A DNA stretch of 32,855 nt. Origin: Rhodospirillales bacterium. Its GTDB lineage: Bacteria; Pseudomonadota; Alphaproteobacteria; Rhodospirillales; Casp-alpha2. The stretch's first letter is position 1. Each line of letters begins with the position of its first letter. The translations under genes and the position numbers were made by a program. Location of the stretch: NCBI GenBank assembly GCA_021775105.1, contig JAJFIJ010000242.1:1-32855 (forward strand), given 5' to 3'. Shown here in pieces: positions 25,577 through 32,855 of the stretch. The notes under the pieces were generated by a model, which saw only the letters and a program-made list of their open reading frames with translations, was not told the origin of the DNA and ran no database searches.

Positions 25577-26353
25577 ATGGAAATGAAATACGACAACTGG
25601 ATTGGCCTGTGGACGCTCTATACACGTGAAGTCCGGCGGTTTCTGAAGGTCAAAACCCAGACCGTGATGGCACCAATGGTGACGACACTGCTGTTTCTGG
25701 CGGTTTTTTCGCTGGCGCTTGGCGGCAATGCCCGCATGGTCGGTGATATTCCGTTCATGGAATTTCTGGCACCCGGCCTGATCATGATGGCAATGGCGCA
25801 AAACTCGTTTGCCAATACCTCCTCATCAATTGTCGTTGCCAAGGTTCAGGGCAATATTGTTGATACGCTGATGCCGCCGTTTACGGCACACGAACTGACG
25901 CTTGGTATTGCCCTTGGCGGGGCAACGCGCGGGCTGGTTGTTGGCGCTGCCGTTGCCATCGGTATGAGCCTGTTCGTCAATGTCAGCATTGTCCATCCGG
26001 GGTTTGCCATCTACCACGCGATCATGGCGTCGTTAATGCTGTCACTGATCGGTATCATGGGCGGCATCTGGTCTGAAAAGTTCGACCATATCGCCGCTGT
26101 CACCAACTTCATCGTAACCCCGCTGAGCTTCCTGTCCGGCACTTTTTATTCGATCCAGCGTCTGCCTGAACCCGCCCAGATCGTCGCCCAGTTCAACCCG
26201 TTTTTCTACATGATCGACGGGTTCCGGTTTGGCTTTATCGGCCATGCCGACGCCCCGCCGATGACGGGCGTGGTCGTCATGGCGGTGATCAACATCGTGC
26301 TCTGGACGCTGTGCACGCGGATGTTCCATTCGGGTTACAAGCTGAAAGCCTGA
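25577..26353 (+). CDS. ABC-2 type transporter permease
   Basis: A 258-residue membrane protein with six hydrophobic segments. A cytoplasmic N-terminal helix (LWTLYTREVRRFLKVKTQTVMAP) comes first, as in ABC-2 permeases. The late SFLSGTFYSIQRLPEPAQIVAQFNPFFYMIDGFRFGFIG matches the family signature around the last helices. It would pair with an ATPase to export a lipid, polysaccharide or drug. No ATPase gene is adjacent: recX lies on one side and an SDR gene on the other, both on the opposite strand. The first ATG after the recX promoter region is 25577 (a second is at 25583); an upstream start at 25502 would overlap recX and lacks a site. Confidence 0.9.
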   Translation: MEMKYDNWIGLWTLYTREVRRFLKVKTQTVMAPMVTTLLFLAVFSLALGGNARMVGDIPFMEFLAPGLIMMAMAQNSFANTSSSIVVAKVQGNIVDTLMPPFTAHELTLGIALGGATRGLVVGAAVAIGMSLFVNVSIVHPGFAIYHAIMASLMLSLIGIMGGIWSEKFDHIAAVTNFIVTPLSFLSGTFYSIQRLPEPAQIVAQFNPFFYMIDGFRFGFIGHADAPPMTGVVVMAVINIVLWTLCTRMFHSGYKLKA

Positions 26354-26378
26354 GGTGTTACCTGAGTTGGTTCACGTT

Positions 26379-27083
26379 TCAGACGGAATGGGTTAACCCG
26401 CCGTCAATGCGAATGTTCTGGCCCGTCATATAGGCGGAATCTTCAGAGGCAAGATAGGCGATCAGCGATGAAACCTCTCCGGCCTTGCCATAGCGGCCCA
26501 TGGGAATCCGTGCCCGCCGGTCTTCCGTTTCGGGAAGGCTGTCGATGAATCCGGGAAGAACATTGTTCATACGGACATTTTCGGCAGCATATTTGTCAGC
26601 AAACAGCTTGGTGAAACTGGCAAGGGCGGCACGAAAAACACCTGATGTCGGGAACAGCGGGTCTGGCTCAAAAGCAGCGAAAGTCGAAATATTGATGATC
26701 GCACCGCCGCCCTCGGCCGCCATCAGGGGGGCGACGATACGGGCGGGTCTAACGACGTTCAGCAAATAAACTTCCATACCTTCGTGCCAGTCATCATCGC
26801 TGATATCCATAACCGGTCCTTTTGGCCCGTGTCCCGCCGAATTGACCAGCACATCGATACGACCCCAACGCGCCATCGTTTTGTCGACAAGTTGCTGAAT
26901 ATCGGCGACAGAGCGGTTCGAGCCGGTCAGGCCAACACCGCCAAGCTCGGTGGCAAGCGCTTCACCCTTTCCCGATGATGACAATATAGCAACCTCATAA
27001 CCTTCTGATGCCAGGCGTCTGGCCGCGTCCGCGCCCATGCCGCTGCCGCCCGCCGTGATCAGGGCCACTTTTTTGGAAGTCAT
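26379..27083 (-). CDS. SDR family protein with a substituted catalytic triad
   Basis: A 234-residue classical short-chain dehydrogenase fold. The coenzyme motif TAGGSGMGADAARRL is near residue 10, NSAGHG is at 81-86, and the C-terminal ASEDSAYMTGQNIRIDGG is normal. At the active site, NISTFAAF has Thr134 where the catalytic serine belongs. In FPTSGVFRAALASF, Ser147 stands at the tyrosine position and Arg151 at the lysine position. All three usual catalytic residues are therefore replaced, so it may bind NAD(P) without ordinary SDR chemistry. The ATG at 27083 has GGAG eight bases upstream; a start at 27158 lacks one. It is divergent from the LysR gene at 27215, which probably controls it. Confidence 0.88.
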   Translation of the reverse strand: MTSKKVALITAGGSGMGADAARRLASEGYEVAILSSSGKGEALATELGGVGLTGSNRSVADIQQLVDKTMARWGRIDVLVNSAGHGPKGPVMDISDDDWHEGMEVYLLNVVRPARIVAPLMAAEGGGAIINISTFAAFEPDPLFPTSGVFRAALASFTKLFADKYAAENVRMNNVLPGFIDSLPETEDRRARIPMGRYGKAGEVSSLIAYLASEDSAYMTGQNIRIDGGLTHSV

Positions 27084-27166
27084 GATGATTTCTCCGTTAC
27101 AGGTTCTGTTTTTCGTAAATGCGAGAACAACATGGACGGATTTCATGCCCTTGACCAATCATGTCT

Positions 27167-27178
27167 CATCGCGCGATG
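27167..27178. promoter_or_regulatory. 12-base perfect palindrome in a divergent SDR/LysR intergenic region
   Basis: CATCGCGCGATG is its own reverse complement and lies 37 bases before the LysR start and 84 bases before the SDR start. A divergent regulator-target pair is the usual setting for an autoregulatory LysR operator. A 12-base dyad can also occur by chance in GC-rich DNA, so this is only suggestive. Confidence 0.3.
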
Positions 27179-27214
27179 CTGTAGAAAATCTACTGGCTGA
27201 GATGGGATGAAACC

Positions 27215-28084
27215 TTGCGGACTCCGAATTTCAATGCGTTACGGATGTTTGATGCTGCGGCCCGGCATTTGAACTTTCGTCTGGCGGCGGAAGAGATAAA
27301 CCTGACGCAAGGCGCCGTGGCGCAGCAGGTGCGGCGGCTTGAGGCCGATCTGGGGGTGCAGCTTTTTGACCGCGAGGCCCGTGGTCTGGCGCTAACCGGA
27401 GTTGGCCGCGAGTATCACGGTTCTGTACGTCGCGCTCTTGCGATTGTTGACGAAGCGACGCGGAAACTGCAACCGGACAACACAAAGGTAACACTCAGCG
27501 TCACGCCTTCTTTTGCATCGAAATGGCTGGTTCCGCGGTTGCATAAATTCACCGAAGTCTATCCCGATATTGATATTCAGACCGTTGCCAGTGAGAGGCT
27601 GGCAGATTTTCGTTCCGATGGCGTCGAGATCGCAATCCGTCAGGGACGCCCTCCGTTTGGAGAGAAGCTCCGTGTTGAACTGCTGGCACAGGTTGAGCTT
27701 TGCGCTGTTTGCAGTCCCGACTATGCCGACAGGGCCACCCCGATTCGCCAGTTCGATGATTTCGCCGACCACCCGCTTATTCGCGACAGCCACAATCATT
27801 GGGACAGGTTATTTGAAGCTGCCGGTATCAAAGCAAGGCACCGGATGATGCAGTTTAACCAAACTGCACTGGCAATGGATGCGGCGGCAAATGGGCAAGG
27901 TATAGCGTTAGCACCGCGATTGTTGTTAAGTGCCGAACTTGCAGAGGAAAAACTGGTCGAATTGTGGCGCGATACGCGACCAGACCAAAGCGGGTTCTAT
28001 GTTGTCTGTCCGGACCGGCCAAAACCCAATCCGTCAAGAGATGCGGTGATTGACTGGATGTTGTCTGAGGCCGGAAAGTCCTGA
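27215..28084 (+). CDS. LysR family transcriptional regulator (GcvA type)
   Basis: A 289-residue LysR regulator. The N-terminal FNALRMFDAAARHLNFRLAA, followed by NLTQGAVAQQVRRLE and LGVQLFDRE, is the GcvA/AmpR subgroup form of the winged helix-turn-helix. An effector domain fills about 90-285. The start must be TTG 27215: an in-frame TAG lies at 27182-27184, and the first in-frame ATG (27245) would cut into the DNA-binding domain. The ribosome site is weak. It is divergent from the SDR gene with 131 bases between and is its likely regulator. Confidence 0.92.
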   Translation: MRTPNFNALRMFDAAARHLNFRLAAEEINLTQGAVAQQVRRLEADLGVQLFDREARGLALTGVGREYHGSVRRALAIVDEATRKLQPDNTKVTLSVTPSFASKWLVPRLHKFTEVYPDIDIQTVASERLADFRSDGVEIAIRQGRPPFGEKLRVELLAQVELCAVCSPDYADRATPIRQFDDFADHPLIRDSHNHWDRLFEAAGIKARHRMMQFNQTALAMDAAANGQGIALAPRLLLSAELAEEKLVELWRDTRPDQSGFYVVCPDRPKPNPSRDAVIDWMLSEAGKS

Positions 28085-28323
28085 GAGATCGTCATTGCAG
28101 GGGAATCGACGCTCTGGACGCAGGTATCCGGGAGTTTCAAATCGATGACAAGCTGAAGATGAGAGGACGGCCAGTTTTTCATTTGCAGAGCAGATCGGAT
28201 ATATTTCCAAGCTGTTTCGATTGGCATCAACCAGGTTGAAGTATCTATTTGGCCCATGCAATTGAGGGCGTGGGCAGACCGTAACGATTGTGATCGGTGG
28301 TGATGGTTTCAGAGGAGGTGAGA

Positions 28324-30624
28324 TTGTCGGTGAAATTCCGCTCGAACGTAAATAAATTGATCGGCGCGACCCTGCTTGCCGCTATCGTCCTGTTGCCGGT
28401 GGTGCCAAGAGCCGTCGGAAGTACTGCCGATGTCATTGATCCTGTTTTGGCGGTCTTCGACGAACTCGTCTCTCCTGCCGCTTCCGGCGACGCTAATCGG
28501 GCTCAAAAGGAAATTGTGACGGAAGTTGTTGATAAGGTGCGCGATCAATATGTTGAAATTACGCCTGACGTTAACCTGAAGACAAACGCCATCCGGGGTA
28601 TGCGGGAGTCGGGAATTGGTTCCGGCACCGGTGATCCGGCAAAACTTGCAGAAGCCGCCCTTGCGGCAATGCTGACATCACTCGATCCCCATTCATCCTA
28701 CCTTAACGCCGAAAAATTCCAGGAGATGCAGATCGGCACCCGCGGCTCCTTCGGAGGTCTTGGTATCCAGGTCTCTATGGAAAACGGGCTCGTCAAGGTG
28801 ATTTCGCCCATCGATGATACGCCGGCATTTCACGCCGGAGTCCGCGCAGGCGATCTGGTTACCCATATCGATGGCACCTCCGTCCTTGGGCTGACCCTTG
28901 CCGAGGCGGTGAGCAAAATGCGTGGTTTGGTTGACACCAGAATAATCCTGACAATTCGCCGTGATGATCAGCCTTCCTTCGATATTCCGATAATTCGGGC
29001 GACAATTAAAATTCAGGCCGTTCGCTCTCGCCTTGAAGGAGATATCGGTTATCTTAGAATTTCAGCATTTTCCGGTACCGCCGCGCCTGACATGAAAAAG
29101 GCAATTGCCTCCTTTTGGGCTAATCGCGGGAACAGTCTCAAAGGGATCGTCCTTGATCTCCGTAATAATCCAGGAGGCCTTCTTAGCCAGGCTGTCGCGG
29201 TTGCCGGTTCATTTCTGGAACAGGGAACGGTCGTTTCAACAAAAGGCCGGGTCAATTCCGGGGATCGCTCCTTTGCCGCGGATCACGGTGATCTGGCTGA
29301 GGGATTGCCGATTGTGGTCATGGTGAACGGTGGATCGGCCTCGGCCTCGGAAATCGTAGCCGGGGCTCTTCAGGATTACCGCCGGGCAACCGTGTTTGGC
29401 ACAAAATCTTTTGGCAAAGGCAGTGTTCAGACCATATTCCCGATCAAGGCCGGTGGCGCCTTGCGTTTGACGACGGCTTTGTATCACACTCCCCTTGGCC
29501 GTTCCATTCAGGCTATGGGTATTTCTCCTGACGTTGTCGTCGAACAGGCCACTGAAGGAAAAACCACCAGGCAGCAGAAAAGAGAAGAAGACCTGAAAGG
29601 AGCACTTCCGTCGACAGGCAGAAATATTGCTGTTGGCGGCGTAAAGGTTAATGTCGACACCTGCCCTCCTGCGGGTGGCAAAAAAGACCGCCAACTCGAT
29701 TGTGCTTTGGCGTTCCTTGGGTCTGGCGGATTGAATGCATTTCTCTCTGCGCTTAATGAACCGAATGTCAGCGCACCTTCATTGCAGCAAGCGGTCCTGT
29801 CGGGCGCGTCAAAATTTCCAACAGAACCGGTCCCTGTGACGTTTCGGCAGGTCCGGACAAATCCTGACGACATCGCCGTCATCATCGGCAACGCAAATTA
29901 CGGGCGCTTCGGTAACGACATTCCCAACGTTACCCCGGCCTATGCTGACGCAGAAAGTATTAAACGTTACGCAACCCAGGCACTCGGCATCAAGGAAGGC
30001 AACATTATCCACCTCAAGGATGCCACCGGCTCACAGATGGATCGTGTTTTTGGCACGAAAGACGATCACAAGGGGCAAGTGTTTGACTGGACAAGACCCG
30101 GTCAGTCCCGTGTCTTTGTCTATTACGCTGGCCATGGGGCACCAAGCGCCAGGGACGGATCTGCCTATCTCGTACCATCAGATGCCGATGGTGCACGGAT
30201 ACATTTAAACGGCTATCCGTTGTCGACTCTCTATCGAAATCTTTCCAGGGTGCCTGCCAAATCCATCACTGTTGTGCTAGAAGCCTGCTTTTCAGGTAAC
30301 TCGGAAAGTGGTTCGTTGATTTCGAATGCGTCTCCGGTTTTCAAGACCAAGAAAGCGGTGGCACCTGCCAACATCACCGTTATCGCGGCGGGTGGTGCGA
30401 ACCAGATTGCATCGTGGGAGAAAGACAAGAGTCATGGCTTGTTTACCAAATATTTTCTGAAGGGCATGAGTGGCGAAGCCGACGTCAGCCCGTATGGAAA
30501 CGGAGATGGCACCGTCGCCTATGCAGAACTTGGTGCCTATCTCGAGAACACCCTTACCTACTATGCGCGCCGCCACTATGGCCGCGATCAGACGGTTCAG
30601 ATTACGGTTGGGAAAAATCAATAG
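28324..30624 (+). CDS. Exported S41 C-terminal-processing protease (with PDZ) fused to a C14 caspase-like domain
   Basis: A 766-residue two-protease fusion. The TTG at 28324 has GAGGAGG about five bases upstream; GTG 28297 and ATG 28303 have no such site. A signal peptide or anchor covers about residues 1-32 (KFRSNVNK, hydrophobic core). Residues about 60-135 are the CTP cap region (LTSLDPHSSYL), 140-215 the PDZ domain (GGLGIQVSMENGLVKVISP), and 240-405 the S41 domain. That domain carries the Ser340/Lys365 dyad (GGSASASEIVAGAL; GTKSFGKGSVQ) and DLRNNPGGLL. After a basic linker with two cysteines, residues 515-690 form a caspase-like domain: VIIGNANYG, then FVYYAGHGAP with His604, and VVLEACFSGNS with Cys655. 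Both dyads are intact. Separately, S41 CTPs are periplasmic proteases; joining one to a caspase fold is unusual. It stands alone between LysR and puuD-like genes. Confidence 0.93.
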   Translation: MSVKFRSNVNKLIGATLLAAIVLLPVVPRAVGSTADVIDPVLAVFDELVSPAASGDANRAQKEIVTEVVDKVRDQYVEITPDVNLKTNAIRGMRESGIGSGTGDPAKLAEAALAAMLTSLDPHSSYLNAEKFQEMQIGTRGSFGGLGIQVSMENGLVKVISPIDDTPAFHAGVRAGDLVTHIDGTSVLGLTLAEAVSKMRGLVDTRIILTIRRDDQPSFDIPIIRATIKIQAVRSRLEGDIGYLRISAFSGTAAPDMKKAIASFWANRGNSLKGIVLDLRNNPGGLLSQAVAVAGSFLEQGTVVSTKGRVNSGDRSFAADHGDLAEGLPIVVMVNGGSASASEIVAGALQDYRRATVFGTKSFGKGSVQTIFPIKAGGALRLTTALYHTPLGRSIQAMGISPDVVVEQATEGKTTRQQKREEDLKGALPSTGRNIAVGGVKVNVDTCPPAGGKKDRQLDCALAFLGSGGLNAFLSALNEPNVSAPSLQQAVLSGASKFPTEPVPVTFRQVRTNPDDIAVIIGNANYGRFGNDIPNVTPAYADAESIKRYATQALGIKEGNIIHLKDATGSQMDRVFGTKDDHKGQVFDWTRPGQSRVFVYYAGHGAPSARDGSAYLVPSDADGARIHLNGYPLSTLYRNLSRVPAKSITVVLEACFSGNSESGSLISNASPVFKTKKAVAPANITVIAAGGANQIASWEKDKSHGLFTKYFLKGMSGEADVSPYGNGDGTVAYAELGAYLENTLTYYARRHYGRDQTVQITVGKNQ

Positions 30625-30667
30625 AACATCGGTGCTGGTTTTATAAACGCCTGCGTCGGGATTGATT

Positions 30668-31435
30668 TCACTCCGCCGCTCTGGTCGTCCCGTGTTTCCA
30701 GGTCATCAGGGCATCGCTGAAGGCTTCGAACAGGGGTTTCGACACAGGGTCGTTTGCGGCGTTGTATTCCGGGTGCCATTGGACAGCCAACGCGAAACCC
30801 GGTGCATCGACAATGGACAGGGCTTCCGCCGTGCCGTCCGGTGCATGCCCCTCGATCTTGATGCGCGCACCTGTTTCATCAATTCCCTGACCGTGCAGGG
30901 AGTTCACCAGGACTTCGTCTGATCCGAAAATGTCGATAAAACAACTGCCGGGTTCAAGATGGACGTGATGCGTCAGCTCGAACTTTTCATCCAGCGTGCC
31001 GTCCGGGTTCATGCGGTGATTGATCCGGCCTGGCAGTTCGCGAATTTCCGGATGTAGCGTGCCGCCCATGGCGACATTAAACTCCTGAAACCCCCGGCAG
31101 ATCCCGAGGACCGGTTGCCCGGCGTCGATACAGGCGCGAATCAGCGGCAGGGCGACGCGGTCGCGGTCGCGGTCGAACTCGCCGTGGGCCTCTGTTTCTT
31201 CGTGGCCGTATTCTTCCGGATGGACATTCGGACGGCCCCCGGTAAAGACAAATCCGTCGCAGATGTTCATGAGATCGGAGACCGTGGCAGCGTTCGGCAA
31301 AGACGGGATGATCAGGGGAACGGCGCCCGTGACTTCAGCGACAGCCTCAACATTCATGATGCCTGTGGCTTGTGCCGGGTACTGGTCGTTGATCAGAAAG
31401 AAATTGGCAATAATGCCGACGACGGGTTTTTGCAT
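30668..31435 (-). CDS. Class I glutamine amidotransferase, gamma-glutamyl-GABA hydrolase (PuuD) type
   Basis: A 255-residue hydrolase with the full triad: Cys113 in LGICRGFQEFN, and His221 and Glu223 in VQWHPEYN. The early GFVFTGGRPNVHPEEYG is the PuuD-type oxyanion and substrate region. PuuD cleaves gamma-glutamyl-GABA in putrescine breakdown, but relatives act on other gamma-glutamyl compounds. A PuuB-like oxidase lies at 1415-2692, too far away to claim a pathway. The ATG at 31435 fits the family start; an in-frame ATG at 31540 would add 35 atypical residues. It is divergent from argD with about 195 bases between. Confidence 0.9.
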   Translation of the reverse strand: MQKPVVGIIANFFLINDQYPAQATGIMNVEAVAEVTGAVPLIIPSLPNAATVSDLMNICDGFVFTGGRPNVHPEEYGHEETEAHGEFDRDRDRVALPLIRACIDAGQPVLGICRGFQEFNVAMGGTLHPEIRELPGRINHRMNPDGTLDEKFELTHHVHLEPGSCFIDIFGSDEVLVNSLHGQGIDETGARIKIEGHAPDGTAEALSIVDAPGFALAVQWHPEYNAANDPVSKPLFEAFSDALMTWKHGTTRAAE

Positions 31436-31629
31436 GTCGTTTTCTGGTTCCCTGATGCGTGTCTTCGTAGTCTGGAATGTATCCAGATTTAGTCCGGACG
31501 GCAACCTCGTGGTCCGATGTGGTCCCATTTGCGTTGACATCGACTCGTCCGGTCAACATACTCGCCCGCTTTCCCGACCGGCAACACGCCGGTTGGCCTG
31601 TTTACTGAGGTGAAGTGGAGAGCCGAGAT

Positions 31630-32817
31630 ATGTCAGCCGTAATGCCCACATACGCACGTTATGATGTCACGTTTGAACGTGGCGAAGGTGTCTATATCGT
31701 GGACACTGAGGGTCGCCGATATCTTGACTTTGGTGCCGGGATTGCGGTTAACGCGCTTGGGCATTGTCATCCCCATCTGGTCGAAGCCCTGAAAGCACAG
31801 GCCGAAACCATCTGGCACTGCTCTAATCTGTATCATATTCCGGGGCAGGAACGCCTGGCCGACCGTCTGGCTGCAAACAGTTTTGCCGATACCGTTTTTT
31901 TCAATAATTCCGGCGGCGAAGCGGTTGAAATGGCCTGCAAGATGGCGCGCAAATACCATGCTGAAAACGGCCATCCGGAACGCTATCGGGTGATCAGTGT
32001 CGAAGGCGCGTTTCACGGTCGCTCGTTGGCAATGATTGCCGCCGGACGGCAGGAAAAGCATATCAAGGGGTTCGGCCCGGTCACGGACGGGTTTGATCAG
32101 GTGGCGTTTGGCAACCTGAATGAAATGCGGGCCGCGATCACGGCGGAGACGGCGGCAATTCTGGTTGAGCCGGTGCAGGGTGAAGGCGGAATCCGGCCGA
32201 TGGATGCGGACTATCTGCGCGCACTTCGTGAAATTGCCGATGAATTTGGTCTGCTTTTGCTGATGGATGAGGTCCAGACCGGTGTTGGTCGTACCGGCAA
32301 ACTGTTCGCCCACGAATGGTCGGGGGTGACGCCGGATGTGCTGGCATCAGCGAAGGGGCTTGGCGGCGGTTTCCCCATCGGTGCCTGTCTGGCCGTCCAG
32401 AAAGTATCTGATGCCATGACTGCCGGCAGTCACGGAACCACCTTCGGCGGCAACCCGATGGCCTCAGCCGTCGGCAACGCGGTGCTTGATGTCATTCTCG
32501 AAGACGGGTTTCTTGCCAATGTGGGACGCGTTTCCAAACGCCTGATGGATGGCCTGCAAAAACTGGTGGCGGACAATCCGGCAGTGTTTTCGGAAGTCCG
32601 CGGCCTTGGTTTGATGATTGGCCTGAAATGTGTGAACGAAGGAGCCAATGGCGAACTGGTCAAGGCATTGATTGCCAATGGCCTGCTGACCGTGCCGGCC
32701 GGAGACAACATTGTCCGTTTGTTGCCGCCACTGGTTATTGAAGGCAGTCATGTTGACGAGGCTTTGTCGATTCTTGGTAAAACCGCTAAGGAAATGACGG
32801 TGGAAGGTGCGGGTTGA
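31630..32817 (+). CDS. argD: Acetylornithine/succinyldiaminopimelate aminotransferase
   Basis: A 395-residue class-III PLP aminotransferase of usual ArgD length. Key features are the NNSGGEAVEMACKMARKYH segment, FHGRSLAMIAA, LVEPVQGEGGI, the cofactor-binding Asp213 in LMDEVQTGVGRTG, the Schiff-base Lys242 in LASAKGLGGGFPIGA, and HGTTFGGNPMA. The enzyme makes N-acetylornithine in arginine synthesis and may also serve lysine synthesis. The ATG at 31630 with GGAG nine bases upstream is preferred over GTG 31615. The stop overlaps the argF start (TGATG at 32815-32819), giving a translationally coupled argD-argF operon as usual in alphaproteobacteria. Confidence 0.96.
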   Translation: MSAVMPTYARYDVTFERGEGVYIVDTEGRRYLDFGAGIAVNALGHCHPHLVEALKAQAETIWHCSNLYHIPGQERLADRLAANSFADTVFFNNSGGEAVEMACKMARKYHAENGHPERYRVISVEGAFHGRSLAMIAAGRQEKHIKGFGPVTDGFDQVAFGNLNEMRAAITAETAAILVEPVQGEGGIRPMDADYLRALREIADEFGLLLLMDEVQTGVGRTGKLFAHEWSGVTPDVLASAKGLGGGFPIGACLAVQKVSDAMTAGSHGTTFGGNPMASAVGNAVLDVILEDGFLANVGRVSKRLMDGLQKLVADNPAVFSEVRGLGLMIGLKCVNEGANGELVKALIANGLLTVPAGDNIVRLLPPLVIEGSHVDEALSILGKTAKEMTVEGAG

Positions 32818-32855
32818 TGTCGGATATCAGACATTTTCTGGATGTTGATCAATAC
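32817..32855 (+). CDS. argF: Ornithine carbamoyltransferase, first 13 codons (partial)
   Basis: The ATG at 32817 overlaps the argD stop. The visible protein MSDIRHFLDVDQY matches the RHFLD opening of alphaproteobacterial ornithine carbamoyltransferases, and argF commonly follows argD. The gene runs off the right edge, so the call rests on 13 residues plus position. Confidence 0.72.
   Translation, partial: MSDIRHFLDVDQY

Noticed and set aside
27997-28257. Minus-strand frame in and before the LysR/S41 spacer
   Set aside because: It partly overlaps the LysR gene antisense, has no clear ribosome site, and I recognise no domain in it.
1-32855. CRISPR arrays, insertion sequences, integrases, rRNA and tRNA genes
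   Set aside because: I saw no regularly spaced repeats, transposase or integrase motifs, or cloverleaf sequences on either strand.

Overview
The window is chromosomal DNA of an alphaproteobacterium, moderately GC-rich by eye. A Rhodospirillales-type lineage is my best guess. The reasons are the argD-argF operon at the right edge, the TAXI-type TRAP receptor, the PAS histidine kinase architecture and the mix of TPR proteins. There are about 30 genes, mostly single genes or small clusters in alternating orientation. I see no rRNA, tRNA, transposase, phage gene or CRISPR array.

Layout. (1) 1-2800: a TAXI/TRAP solute receptor (cut by the edge), a LysR regulator and a FAD amine/amino-acid oxidoreductase. 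Two nearly identical AT-rich palindromes lie upstream of these genes and look like operators of one regulon. (2) 2900-6500: an Hpt phosphotransfer protein, an isocitrate/isopropylmalate-type dehydrogenase, a small exported protein, an ABM-fold monooxygenase and an iron-sulfur L-serine deaminase. (3) 6700-13830: a membrane PAS histidine kinase, purC, an EamA transporter, oligopeptidase B and a CPBP (CAAX-like) membrane protease. The last two genes are translationally coupled. (4) 13944-21652: an accessory-looking block with a methyltransferase, a TPR/2-oxoglutarate oxygenase, a 78-residue protein, a cyclic-nucleotide-binding-like/TPR protein, an exported protein and a TPR-glycosyltransferase. 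A decayed partial duplicate of the 78-residue gene and of the end of its upstream neighbour lies at 14892-15013, on the other side of the TPR/oxygenase gene. (5) 21818-26353: ArsC-like reductase, Nudix hydrolase, D-2-hydroxyacid dehydrogenase, DinB protein, a small exported protein, RecX and an ABC-2 permease without its ATPase. (6) 26379-28084: an SDR protein lacking all three usual catalytic residues, divergent from a GcvA-type LysR regulator. (7) 28324-30624: an exported protein joining an S41 C-terminal-processing protease (with PDZ) to a C14 caspase-like domain. Both catalytic dyads are intact. (8) 30668-32855: a PuuD-type glutamine amidotransferase, divergent from argD and the start of argF.

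The strongest candidate for something new is the S41-caspase fusion. Next are the duplicated, decayed locus around the TPR/2OG oxygenase gene, the shared palindromic operators at the left end, and the SDR with a substituted active site. Functions are assigned from motifs read by eye. No database search was possible.
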